Both the position numbers and the translations under genes were made by a program. Shown in pieces: positions 38,440 through 49,700 of a DNA stretch of 64,000 nt. The stretch comes from Plasmopara viticola (taxonomy: Eukaryota > Oomycota > Peronosporomycetes > Peronosporales > Peronosporaceae), in NCBI GenBank assembly GCA_001695595.3, contig MBPM02000016.1, positions 496,001 to 560,000 of the forward strand, read 5' to 3'. Under the pieces are notes generated by a model. That model was not told the DNA's origin and did no database searches. It was given only the letters and a program-made list of their open reading frames with translations. Position 1 is the first letter of the stretch; each line of letters starts with the position of its first letter.

Positions 38440-38784
38440 TCACGACGTACAGCTAAGTCGCTCAGCGCTGAGAACGCTTATTGTCGTATTTACGCGGTTA
38501 GCTTGGTCTTTCACATCGATCGTGCTTTGGTCATGGCCTTCATTGGCGGCGTCGTCATCAGGTTCTTGTACACCTTCCTCCAAAAGGCGATCCAGCTCGG
38601 ATCGCAATCGGCTGAAATCAATGCCATCACTTTCTTCTTGTTCATCCAATTCACAATTGATATCAATGATGATTTCCGGGTTCACACAATGCGGAGAGTT
38701 TGGTGGTGGGGATGGATGAGTAAGTTTAAGCTTATTCGATAAGTTTGCTTTAGTGTAAGGTCTTGAAAGAGCGTGCGCGAGCAT
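38440..38784 (-). CDS. Small acidic hypothetical protein
   Basis: An uninterrupted 114-codon minus-strand frame, tail-to-tail with IFT88 and 147 bp from its stop. The N-terminal third is basic (MLAHALSRPYTKANLSNKLK) and is followed by a Pro-rich patch. The middle is strongly acidic and helical (DINCELDEQEESDGIDFSRL, then RSELDRLLEEG), a likely short coiled coil. No known family was recognised. An AT-rich first segment could hide an intron (a TTCAAGACCTTAC... stretch upstream of the Pro-rich patch), so the true N-terminus is uncertain. It may be a real small gene or the last exon of a longer one. Confidence 0.4.
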   Translation of the reverse strand: MLAHALSRPYTKANLSNKLKLTHPSPPPNSPHCVNPEIIIDINCELDEQEESDGIDFSRLRSELDRLLEEGVQEPDDDAANEGHDQSTIDVKDQANRVNTTISVLSAERLSCTS

Positions 38785-40458
38785 AATTGTGACGAAACTG
38801 GGGACTAGAACACTTGGCCTTGTAAAAAGAGTTGTGGAAGGAACAAGTCCGAGGATAATTACAATGATCGTCGTTGCCTTTCAATCTTAAGCGATTGCAT
38901 ACAAATTTTGAAATGTTGGCTTCACATCGAAATTTTTACATTGACGCACATTCTAAAAAATACTTGAAAAGGGGGCCAGCCATAAAATATGTGCTCGAGG
39001 TAAAATATTAAAAATTGTAGTTATGCAAGAGAACAGAAACTGATTTCTAGAATCTTTAGTAAATGAAGTTTTCAGCACAAATCCGAACGTTTGTGATAAA
39101 GCTGGCTTCCTGCTCAAAGGAATGGTAATAATTATCCCAAATTGCATATTATACTGTTTTGACTCTCGCCTAATCTACATATGTGTTTCGTGCGCTTGTC
39201 ATCGACGTATCATACCACTCAAAATTAGTATCGCGCTACAATTTTTTGCAATCCTGTGTTGTCGATCTTCACATCGCAACCGTCACTTTCAAATCTGATA
39301 TTCAAGTTTTTAAGCTGGCAGCACAAGGACCAAACCACAAAAAATTGCTTCAAAGGGCAAATTTTAGCTTAAATGACAGGCAATATGTGCGATCCGCAAG
39401 TTAAAAACACCGAGGTTACTTCTCGGTGGCTTAATGCGCCGCTTCGGTTCATGCGAGTCAAGCTGGTCAAGTATGCTATCTAAACAAGTATCGTGCGATC
39501 AGTAGCGAGCCGTCTAATTTTAATGGCCTAGTTAGCGATGGAGTGAAGAGCCTGCAACTGGTTAAGCAAATGGTATAGAAATCGTCTAGCGAAGCCTAAC
39601 AGTCATTCGCTCGAGCCGATGCTGATACAGTGAAAAAATAAGGCAGATGACAGATGACCTCTTCAACTGAGGGTCGCTGGTATGTATATAGCTGAGCTGC
39701 ATTTCATGTCCTACGCAGCAAGTCGCATTTGACTTGACGAGGCCCATCCTAGTATATTAGCACCGTATTGAGCGCAAATTTGTTTTTTGTGTAGATGCAC
39801 CCTTGTGTGTAGAAGCAACCATTTCGGCGGCTTCTTTGCTCATCACCGAATGAAAAGTCGACGAATAGCATTTTTCGCTCCCTCTTTGTTAATCGTTTTG
39901 GTCAGAAAAACTTTTTTGTTAGACTTACAAAAGAGTTTTATATCACTCATTCTCATTCTATCCTTTTCACTACGCTCACGCTTTCAAGAACTTAAATCGA
40001 AGTTTTCGTTAAAAAAACATTTTTATAGCCTCGGACAGTCATACTGTAAATTCTTTGTAGTGCTATATTGTGTGACACAAGTTGAATAATATTCTGACAA
40101 TCGATAAAGAGGCTAAACTTGATAAATATTAGCCGAGATTACTATATTGTAGGACCTTTCTATTGTTACGAAATATTCAAAGGCTTGGCGAGTGAATCTG
40201 TCAAACATTTTCGTAGTGATCAAACTTAGACTACTTCTTCATAATCGCAAGAGTACGCTTTGTTTGTTGCATTAAACTTTTGCAGAAATTTTTGTAGAAT
40301 ATAGCTTTGTTGACATTGCCTGTAGATGGAATAATTTGTTTCCTTACTTTTGTCTCTAAATGTGTGTTTACGTCAAAGCATTCGTACATAAAGTTTTATG
40401 TTTGCAACCACACAAAGCGAATTTTTGAGTAATGTAAGTGCTGGCTTCGTAAAGAAAT
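38785..40458. other. Intergenic DNA, nothing recognised
   Basis: AT-rich sequence with only short open frames. The longest (plus 39787-40089, 100 codons) is hydrophobic and basic without a known motif. A short hairpin (CACCGAG/CTCGGTG) lies near 39408-39430. Confidence 0.5.
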
Positions 40459-40884
40459 TTAGTATTCGCCACCAAGCGCTATCCAGCTACAAAAATGCTC
40501 TGCTTGAGAATCTTCAACAGAAGATATTAGTGTTGACAGTTCCGGTAATGATGACACCTCAGACGATTGCCTGTCAGACCTACATCTCTCAGTAAAGGGC
40601 GTGACCTCGTTGCAAACATACCAATAGCAGATGGCTCTGACAGTCCATAGGCTCGGTGGGCGGGCAGGACAATAGGCACCTGCATGCAAGACCTCAAATG
40701 AAGCGGCGTTTACTTGCCAGCTCGGGCTCGCTAAAGTATCAGGTAAGACAAATTGTTTTGCCACGTGTAACAACTCCTTGCGGCTCATCATGACAAGCAG
40801 ATTATAGTAAATTTGGTCGAGAAGTTCCAAAAACTGCTTGCTGGTTTGAGAGCATGATGCTTTAATACATGCCCGAGCGTAAGC
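40459..40884 (-). pseudogene. Unidentified coding relic, 141 codons open
   Basis: The minus strand is open from just after a TAA at 40887-40885 down to a stop at 40459. Composition is protein-like and less AT-biased than its surroundings, with segments such as SKQFLELLDQIYYNLLVMMS, AKQFVLPDTLASPSWQV and SLWTVRAICYWYV. There is no ATG near the upper end (the first Met is at 40830), so this may be an internal exon or a truncated gene. I could not match it to a family and no neighbouring exons were found. Confidence 0.3.
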
Positions 40885-41324
40885 TTAACAGTGCACTGAC
40901 TTTGATAGTAGACAAATAAGCATAAACGTATTCCATATGGCGGTTGGTACACCTAACAATATGGTGAGGGCTATTACATATCCCAACGACTTAGTCGTTT
41001 GTTTATCTGAAACGCCACGGGTTTTTTCCAATACATGTTTCCACATTTGCCCGAGGCCGCTTCAAGGAGATCAGTCGGCATTAAAAATTAATTTAGGATA
41101 TTCCAGACAGGATTTCGAAGATCCGAGAGCCAATTAACAAAACTTAAGCGTTGACAATTTTTATCTGCGGTCAAAAATCAATGACCTCATCTTCTATGTA
41201 AGTTGTCATAAGGTTCGAGCAGACATTGAAAAAGTAAAAAAAAATAAAAACTGGCCAACGCTATGTCTTAATTATTGCTCAGAAAATAATTAGGCCTGGC
41301 CAACTATTTGCAAAAGTACGTGCG

Positions 41325-41329
41325 GATCT
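41325..41329. repeat. Putative 5-bp target site duplication (left)
   Basis: GATCT directly precedes the left Copia LTR and recurs at 45663-45667 after the right LTR. The 5-bp length is what Copia integrases usually produce. Confidence 0.6.
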
Positions 41330-41473
41330 TGTTGGAGAATCGACGCCTCGACCAGCAACTACATATCGGTAACTACCGGTATCTGCAATCAGTCGATGAC
41401 TACTTAAAGGTAGCACTTATAAATATTTTTACTTTTGCATTTTGCTAACTAGTGCCTAAGTAACTTTTCAATT
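41330..41473 (+). repeat. Left LTR of Copia element
   Basis: 144 bp, starting TGTTGGAGAATCGACG and ending ACTTTTCAATT. It contains a TATA-like ATAAATATTTTTAC stretch that may be its promoter. It aligns along its whole length with 45519-45662. Confidence 0.85.
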
Positions 41474-41512
41474 GGTTATGAGCCCAAGCCCCGCCGACTC
41501 TGCCTTCGCACC

Positions 41513-42256
41513 ATGGACGCGTCTTCGCCAAGCCGGATTAACAAGTTCGACGGCACCAACTTCCACAACTGGAATTCAAGATGCAGATGGTGTTGGAGGA
41601 GAAAGATCTGTGGGACGTGGCAAGTGGCGAGATTAAGTTGAAGCAATGCGCCACTTCGCTGGACCAAGGAATTTATAAGAGGAAGCCACGCAAGGCGCTT
41701 GCGATCATCTGTCTCGTGATGGAAAATTCGCAGCTGCCACCTTCGTTCTGCGACTGGCGCGCATGATGCATGGTCAAGGCTCGAAGGATATTTCGAAAAG
41801 AAGAGCCTCGCCAATCGACTCTTCCTTCGTCGACGTTTCCTGACAGCAACAATGGATGAAGGTGATGATGTGCTTCAGCACATTAACAAGTTAAAGACAC
41901 TAGCGGAGCAGCTTTATGCGATCGGGGCTCCGGTTAGCGAGGACGACTTGGTTATCACGCTTCTAGGTAGTTTGAGTGAATCGTACCAATTTTTCATCAC
42001 GGCACTAGAGTCACGTGCTGATTCATTGACGTGGGAGCTCGTGACGTCTCGGGTACTACATAAAGACATGAAGCGCAAGGAACGGGGTGGCGGCGTCGAT
42101 GGAGCCGCGCACAACCAAGGGCAAGCGTTCATGGCTAATGATAACACCAAGCGCAAAGGACGTCTTGTGCAGGCAAAGACAAGTGGGTCTTGCCATTACT
42201 GTGAGGAACAAAGTCATTGGATTGCCAAGTGTCCCGCGCAAATTCGTGATGCGTAG
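41513..42256 (+). pseudogene. Copia gag remnant with zinc knuckle
   Basis: Starts MDASSPSRINKFDGTNFHNW in one frame, shifts after about 20 codons, and continues VLEEKDLWDVASGEIKL; it shifts again before 41852. The final piece reads LKTLAEQLYAIGAPVSEDDL, typical of the Copia gag (UBN2-type) region, and ends with a CCHC knuckle CHYCEEQSHWIAKC at 42191-42232. Gag normally forms the virus-like particle. Two frameshifts make this copy non-functional. Confidence 0.85.
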
Positions 42257-42322
42257 TGTCAAAGGCCACAGCGTGCGAACATCACACAAGTTGAAGATGT
42301 TTCTAGTGATTTTCTCTTTTCG

Positions 42323-45300
42323 GTGGGTGGTGACACAAGTGCTACCAAGTCAAGCAGTGTTTGGCTGGTAGACTCGGGTGCAACTCAGCATATGACGTAC
42401 TCGAAAGAGTATATGATCAACTACAAGGTCATGTCTCCGGTGGACGTACACCTTGCTGATGACAGTATTGTTCAAGCGGTTGGAACGGGTGACGTAGTTA
42501 TGTCAATGCAAACACCACGTGGAACTAAGAAAGGTGTACTTACAAGTGTGTGGCACAATCCGAAACTACTGCAAATTTGTTTTCAGTGGGCCGGTTTACG
42601 AAGGATGTCGAACCAGTTACCTTTGAGCGAGATGGTTGCTTTGCAAATGCAAAAGGTTTGCGATGGCAGCTTGGTGCTCTCGAAGGAAAGGGTTTGTTCA
42701 AGCTCTGGATGACACCAATTCCAGCTGAGACGGCAAATGTGACAATTTCGTTGGGATGCCATGGGGACACCAAATCGTACCTCTGGCACCATCGACTTGG
42801 TCACATTGGCTTTAGTGGATTGGATGCCATTGTTAAGAAAAACAATGGAACTGGTATCGACATTGCGTCTGTTAAGCAGTGGAAGGCGTGTGACTGATGT
42901 TTGCTTGGCAAACAAACGCGTACAAGCTACATCAAGTCATCACCTAACCGTGCGAAACAAGTGCTGGAGGTCATCCACAGTGATGTTTGTGGCCCTATGC
43001 AGACGCCTACTTTTAGTGGAAAGCGATATTTTGTCACATTTATTGACGACAAGTCACACTTCTGCATGGTATACTTGCTGCGCAACAAATCCGAAGTTGT
43101 TACCAACTTTGCTGAATATTTCGCGCTTGCTGAAACGCAGACCGTATACTGGGTAAAGTCGCTTCGCATTGACAATGAAGGAGAATATACATCGCACAGA
43201 ATGGCCAAGTTTTGTAGTGACCGGGAAATCGCTCAAAAGTTCACCCCGCCGTACACACCACAGCTGAATGGAGTGGCTGAGCGCATGAACCGAACGTTGG
43301 TTGAGTGCGCGAGGTGCATGATGGATCACGCTGGATTACCAAAATTTTTTGGGGTGAAGCAGTTATGACCGCTGCATTCCTACGAAATCGTTGTCCTACA
43401 CGCGCTGTTTCTCACGACAAGTCGCCTCACCAAATTTGGACCGGTAAAAAGCTATTGTTGGCAAACCTTAAGGTGTTTGGTTGCCACGCATTTGTCAAGG
43501 TTTCCAAAGAAAAACGCACCAAACTTGATGCAAGATCGGTACGCTGCCGCTTTATCGTTATTTCGAGCATGAAAAAGCGTATCGTTTTGAGGAGCTACAA
43601 ACTCGTCGTGTGCTAGTCAGTCGCGATGCCAAGTTTTTGGAAATGGTCTTTGATACTTGGAAGCGTGATCACTGCAATGAAGAGGTTGTCATCGAAGATG
43701 TCGAAGAAACTGATGAAGAATTACAAGAAGATGATGCAACTTCTTCCGATGTTGACATTGGGGTGGGCAGAAAATGTAACCAACGAAATGTATCGCTCGA
43801 GAAAGCAACAAAAATTCCAAGAATTAAGCGGCATACAACCTTCAGCAAAGGTCGTGACTTGAAGAGATGTCGGCAGCACCACAAGCCTGCTTCAATGTTG
43901 AGGCGGCCTACGTCAGAGATTCAGTGGAAGAAATGCTGGCTCCATTCAAGTCGGCTATGGAATCCAGTGACGCGGTAAAGTGGAAGAAAGCCTGTGACTC
44001 GGAGGCCAAGTCTCTGCATAAGAATCAAACTTTGGAGATTGTGCCATTGCCAAAAGGACGCAAGGCGATTGGATGCAGATGGGTTTTTCGTGTGAAAGGA
44101 AATCAAGACGGGGAAGTTGAAAGGTTCAAGGCTCGTCTTATTGCTAAAGGCTTCTCACAGGAGTACGGCATTGACTATGATGAAACGTTTGCACCGGTGG
44201 CGAAGTTAACATCGATTCGGATCCTGCTTAGTCTTGCTGCTAAATACAGCCTTACACTGCATCAAATAAACGTCATGACAGCGCTCCTTAACGGACTGTT
44301 GGATGAAGACATATACATGGAGCAACCGGACGGCTTTGTGAATCAAGAGCACCCAGATTTTGTTTGAAAGCTCATGCGGTCACTATACGGCCTGAAACAG
44401 TCACCTCGCATGTGGAACAAGACCATCGACGAGTTCATGTTTAAGCTTGGGTTCAAGAAGTGTGAGTCAGACCACTGCATTTACTTGATGCGAAACGACC
44501 AAGCCATGATCTTTGTGGCTCTTTACGTTGATGATTAAGTGCTCGCAAGCAGCAGTGTCAAGATTCTTCAAGATACAAAGCAAAGCATTAAGTGATCGAT
44601 TCGAGATGACTGATATGGGCCAGCTCAAGTTTTTCCTCGGAATTGAAATTGAGCAAGACAAGACAAGCGGAGCTATTTCGATGCGACATAATAAGTTTGC
44701 AAGTGACATTTTGCACAATTTTAAGATAGATGCCAGTAATCGGTCAAGACACCTCAAGATCCGGGCCTCAAACTGACAAAGAATATGTGTGAAGACGGTT
44801 GTAAGCACGATGTGACCATGGCTGGAGTCTCCTATCGGAATGCAGTAGGATGCATCATGTATTTCATGGTATGTATTCGACCGGACCTCGCGGCAGCAGT
44901 GGGAGTACTCAGCCAATTTTGCGGCAGATCTATGTCCTACTCATTGGCAAGCGCTCAAGCGGGTCTTCAGGTACATTCAAGGGACAAGGACACATGGTAT
45001 TGAATTCCAACTGGGCTGCGTTGATGGACTTCGAGGTTTCACGGATGCAGATTAGGCTGGAGATATTGCAACAAGAATAAGCACGAGCGGCTATGCGTTT
45101 ATGATGAACGGCGGATGCATCAGCTGGAGAAGCAAGAAGCAAAGTACGGTGGCGCTATCATCTACTGAAGCTGAATACATGGCGTTGTCGGAGGTAACAC
45201 AAGAGGCTATACGGCTCAAGGCTTTCTTTGCGAATCAGGTGAGTTGACAACTGATGAAGCGGTTACAATTTACGAGGACAATCAAGGCTCCATTGCATTG

Positions 45301-45561
45301 GCCAAGAACCCGAAGTTTTACAAGCGCACCAAGCACACCGACATTCGTTATCATTTTGTTCGTGAAAAGGTAGAAGATGGCCAAGTGGTGTTGCAGTATT
45401 GCTCAACAAAAAACATGATGGCCGACATGATGACCAAGCCAATCAGCGCTGTGCAGTTTCAAAATCTCCGGAACAAGTTGGGCATCAAGTCGCCGTGTGC
45501 TGACGAGTCGAGTTGGAAGGTTAGAAAATCGACGCTTCGACCAGAACCTACATATCGGTAA
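42323..45561 (+). pseudogene. Copia pol remnant (protease, integrase, RT, RNase H)
   Basis: Domains in order: protease WLVDSGATQHMTYS (DSG at about 42371); GAG-pre-integrase LWHHRLGHIGF (about 42780); integrase with HSDVCGPM, RIDNEGEYTS and NGVAERMNRTLVE, covering the DDE residues (42960-43320); reverse transcriptase with GCRWVFRVKG, ARLIAKGFSQ, YGLKQSPRMW and LYVDD (44521-44535); RNase H with SGYAFMMNGGCISW and HTDIRYHFVRE. Damage seen: a TGA at 44365-44367 inside RT, a TAA directly after the YVDD motif at 44536-44538, stops at 42895 and 44774, and several frame changes between 42700 and 45240. The element is dead in this copy. Confidence 0.92.
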
Positions 45562-45662
45562 GTACCGGTCTCTGCGATGAGTTGATGACATCTTAAAGGT
45601 AGCACTTTTAAATATATTTACTTTTGCATTTTGCTAACAGTGTTCAAGTAACTTTTTCAATT
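45519..45662 (+). repeat. Right LTR of Copia element
   Basis: 144 bp, starting GGTTAGAAAATCGACG and ending ACTTTTTCAATT. About 87% identical to the left LTR by hand count, with two single-base gaps. Confidence 0.85.
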
Positions 45663-45667
45663 GATCT
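45663..45667. repeat. Putative 5-bp target site duplication (right)
   Basis: GATCT directly follows the right LTR and matches the left copy at 41325-41329. Confidence 0.6.
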
Positions 45668-46439
45668 TTCAAAGCCTGTAATGAACATGTAAATTGCTGG
45701 GAAAAATAGCTTCAGGATACTTTCTTTAGCGGCATGATAAGCCTTCAGCGGACATCTAATTTGGGTTTGTCGGACGAAGCACAGCCATTTAGCATTATTC
45801 GAGAATATTAACGGCTGAAACTTGATAAAGACGGTAAAGAGTAAGCTAGCTCGCTCCAGCCTTAAAGCGTAAGATTGCCGAACGAAATTATTTCGCTAAT
45901 GGCAAGAAGTTGTTTGCCATGTAGAACGCACGAGTAATGTTCCGAGTAAACTTCTAGATATCAAGCCCTTTGTAGGCTATCGATCATGTGTCTTTGGATT
46001 CAGCACTTAAAGGCTCCATTTGTTCCCGAGACTGTTATTTATTGTGGGAGGTAACTTTTGCAAATAAATCACCTAGTAACCTTCATCAGCTTGGCAACAT
46101 CCTTTCGCTTAAACCAATGTATAAGATGATCCATATTGGCGAAGTTTTTTGCTCTTTTGACAGACTAATTTGTCAAATTTTTAAAGGTAGTGCTCATTTT
46201 AAGCCCATGGTATATTTCAGAACAAAAGATGAGGCCAAAGTCAAGTAATTGATATTTTGCCAGCAATCGTGATTGAATCGCTATAAGTAAGCAGGCTGTC
46301 TTCTTCGCGAAAGGTGAACTTGCGAGCCGTTATGCAGACAACAATGCACTTGAGTGCGAATTTCCTCTGGATACAAATAGTAAGGTCGAGCTCACCCAAA
46401 GATCCAAAAGAGGATGCATACGCTCTTAGGTGGTTTAGA

Positions 46440-46765
46440 GGTTGCATCGACAACTACTCCCTGGCCCAAAAGAAGTTTCCGGGGATGTTCTTTAAATTAC
46501 GGAAAGTAGAAAAGGCGGGCGTAATGTTTCAAGTATTACTATTATGTACACCCAACTTACTAGACTTGATATCGCACATGTGACCTATCAAAGACAATAA
46601 TAAAATGTAGTAGAATATTGCCATGCTGTATACCTGAAAAGCCGTACACCAGTGTGATACCCGGCATGCAAGCGCTGATCAAGGGGCACCCATCAGAAGA
46701 TATCGTCAGCTCAATAACAAGCTCACATAATTGTGGACACCTGCATAATTTTTAGCGCAGGACAT
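46440..46765 (+). repeat. Dispersed repeat copy B
   Basis: Same-orientation relative of 24990-25312, about 0.8 kb downstream of the Copia element and outside its LTRs. Landmarks are AGGCGGGCGTAATGTTTCAA, a frame giving VMFQVLLLCTPNLLDLISH, AAGCCGTACACC, CCGGCATGCAAGCGCT and CAGCTCAATAAC. An upstream frame (46314-46450) stays open into it, so the original coding unit probably began before 46440. Confidence 0.6.
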
Positions 46766-49700
46766 TTTCGCGCTGGCGCAAACGCTCACTTAAATAAGTA
46801 TGCTGATAATAAATTAACACTTTTCCTTTTAGAAAGTATTGATATCGACGTTTCGTTAAAAACTAATGCAATAAATATAATTCAAATTGATTAGTGGCTT
46901 TGCTTTGAGTGCAAAAGACAAAGATAGTCGCTATTTCAGTCATTTTAAAGCTCTCGGTGGGGTGGTCAGCCGGTCGTACTCGGCGATTTATTACGTGAGT
47001 ATACGGTTGATAGATGCGATTTGTGAGGACTCGCTAATTGATTTCACTCATTCCTATTCGATTGGATACAACTTACGTCTAAGTAGAGAGAATGAAGGGG
47101 AACGGAACGTATAGCCGAACGTTTGTGTCGAATAGCTGTCTTTTGCAAAGTGTATCCTTAAAACATAGTGGGCTACTGTGGTAAAAAAAGCTAATATAAT
47201 TATACGCACCATTTTGATGAATGGAAAAATAAAGGATAGGAGATACGTTTTGGTCGAATTCGGTAGTGGATCTCCTCGCTAATTAACACTTCAGTCAGTA
47301 TTAGTATATAGTTGTTGACCAGAAGATAGTCTTTGATACTTATACGACAATTGAGTTTGTTCATAACGATGACTAGACCGGCATTGAAAATAGCCGCCGT
47401 ATATGAAAGATGATAAGGTTGCTTTGGGATACAAAGGTTCCACTGCAAGAAGTAATACTTTTGCGTCAAAAGCCGCACCAATTTCAAAGGTTGCTCCAAA
47501 AGAAGGCTACCGCGAACAGCTTACCTTCGTCCTTAAGTGAGCCTTTAATACAAAAAAGACCTTGGAATTGTCTTGGGCTCGATCGAGGCTGAGCCACGCC
47601 TACCGCTCTATGGTCCTCAAATGCATTTGCCTTCATAGGACGAGCTTTCGCCTTTGCCCGCTACTTGTCACAAGTCAGTCATAATGTTGTCAAAGCATGC
47701 CTATGTTTTCCCGAGAAAAAGACTCGACGTGGGACGCGCTTGTTAATGAGTTGACTGAAATTGGGTATCAGGAGGGAGAGGTGAAGTCATAGACAACAGC
47801 CTTCGGAACATGTCAGTCATAGACAGTAGCCCTCCATACATTTCGCGCTGGTCGAAATTACTAATGCGGTGGTTGAGGGGCTGTGTCACTCACTCACCGC
47901 CTTGCACCGACGAGCACGAGGCATGCAGAAAAATATAAATCTTTCGGTCATCGTCCGCCCACTATTCTCAGCCTTAAGTATGTGATAGAATGCAATTTAA
48001 GACTTCTATATCTAACACAACGTTGATCCCTATCTACAAGTCCAAACGTGCACTGTAAAAACCTTTGTGATTTGAACTGATATTCAGCTTCTTAGATATA
48101 TCTGGGTATGCAAAGTGGTGTTAATACCGATAGATACTTGCCTTGAACCGCAGCGAACTTTAAATACAAAAGCTAGGCTTTATTGAAATTATTGACATTG
48201 ACCAATTTAGACAGACTAATTTGTGACAAAATTTAGTGCCGCTGATACTTATTTGTACGAATTTTGAATGATTATTTTAAGCAGCACTTTTGCGCAAGTA
48301 GAATTTAAATCAAACAAATCACTGCACCAAAATAACAAAGTCGATTCTCACGGTGACAAACACTTAGATGTTATTGAATAAGTGAAATTACACTATCACT
48401 TAATATTTAGTAGTAATACTTGAAACACTATGCCGGAAATTTTCTTACTTTTAGTAATTTACGATCACGAACATTTCTGAAACTTTCTTTCGGGCCACGT
48501 ACCAATTTGATGACGCAACCTCTCAGCCAAGTGCGAGCGATCTTTATATATTTTAAAGCCGCTCGAGCCACTGAGAACGGACAATTGTTAGTTTCTCTGT
48601 AGTTATAAATTATTTTATTTTTTTCTTAAACAATTAATTTCGCGTTGTACATAGCTACCCCCAATAACATGACGAACAAATTTACTTTTAGAAATTACAA
48701 GAACACGCCAACTGAGGAAGTATGTACCTCTGATCCTGGCTATTGCCGATGATTGCTCAACTAACCAAGTCTTATTGTTACTAAAGCGATCAAAATATTT
48801 CTTCACTTAAGATTCTTTAGCACAGATAACTCGTATATTATGAGTTGGAGCAATTACAAGGGCTAGGCGCAAAACAGATTAGTCGCTCCGATTTTGATAT
48901 ATCCTTTGGCCTCGTAAGAATCCACTTGTGACCGAGAAATGTCCTAAGCATATCAAAATACCTCTTTTTTAAGAATCCAATTCTAACCAGTGGTAAAATT
49001 AGAAACTTAAACCGTTAAACGATCGTAAGAGAGTATTGACTACTCACAGCTATTGCAATCATGTTGATTCTTTGGCAACCAACGTGCACGCTTTGAGCTT
49101 AAATGGCCTGAGGAACATCACCCTCTGTCGGGCAGCTAACGCCATCAATTACTTACACCTTTAAATGAGTATCTGGGCAGTTATTGCTGGATTGTATAAC
49201 CTTTTGTAAGCATTAGTGAGTCGCCACTTGCGTTTTTCTTCTAGAGATTCAAATTAAGTAACGAGTGCTCGGATCTCGGCTCCCATTTTTGTTATTCTAA
49301 ACTTTCTTGTCGACGTAGCAATCAAAAAATCACAGTGCTCTTTCTGCATTGGTCATTTTCTGGTGACATGCCTGACACGTATTCATTCTTGAGCTTCACT
49401 TCCCGGTCGACTGGACCTAAGTTATAGTTTACATCTGAGTTTTTCTAACTAATATCATACCGTCGTTGGTAATAATGACGGATTCTATGCTCGAGCACAA
49501 CGTACGCTAGCTATAAGAATATCTTTGCCTTAAATCAGAGTTTGTTTGTAAGATTTGATCCTTATACTACCACTTCTATAGCGATCATTGCCCCTATAAT
49601 TTTCAAAGCTCAAAAGATCTATTACCTCTGTCAGTGCTTTCAATCGGATCGCTTCTGCCGTAGTCCAGCAATCAGTCAAGCTGACAGAATTCTATTCCCA

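Larger units (their letters stand above)
41330..45662 (+). mobile_element. Copia-type LTR retrotransposon, complete but inactive (4.33 kb)
   Basis: Two 144-bp LTRs (41330-41473 and 45519-45662) flank an internal region that encodes, in order, gag with a CCHC knuckle, aspartic protease, integrase, reverse transcriptase and RNase H. Integrase before reverse transcriptase is the Ty1/Copia order. The element is bracketed by GATCT on both sides. The LTRs differ at about 18 of 143 aligned positions by hand count (about 13%), so the insertion is old. The reading frame shifts at least seven times and has nonsense codons, so it cannot make a full polyprotein. The primer-binding region just inside the left LTR reads GGTTATGAGCCCAAGC; the tRNA it pairs with was not identified. 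Confidence 0.95.
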
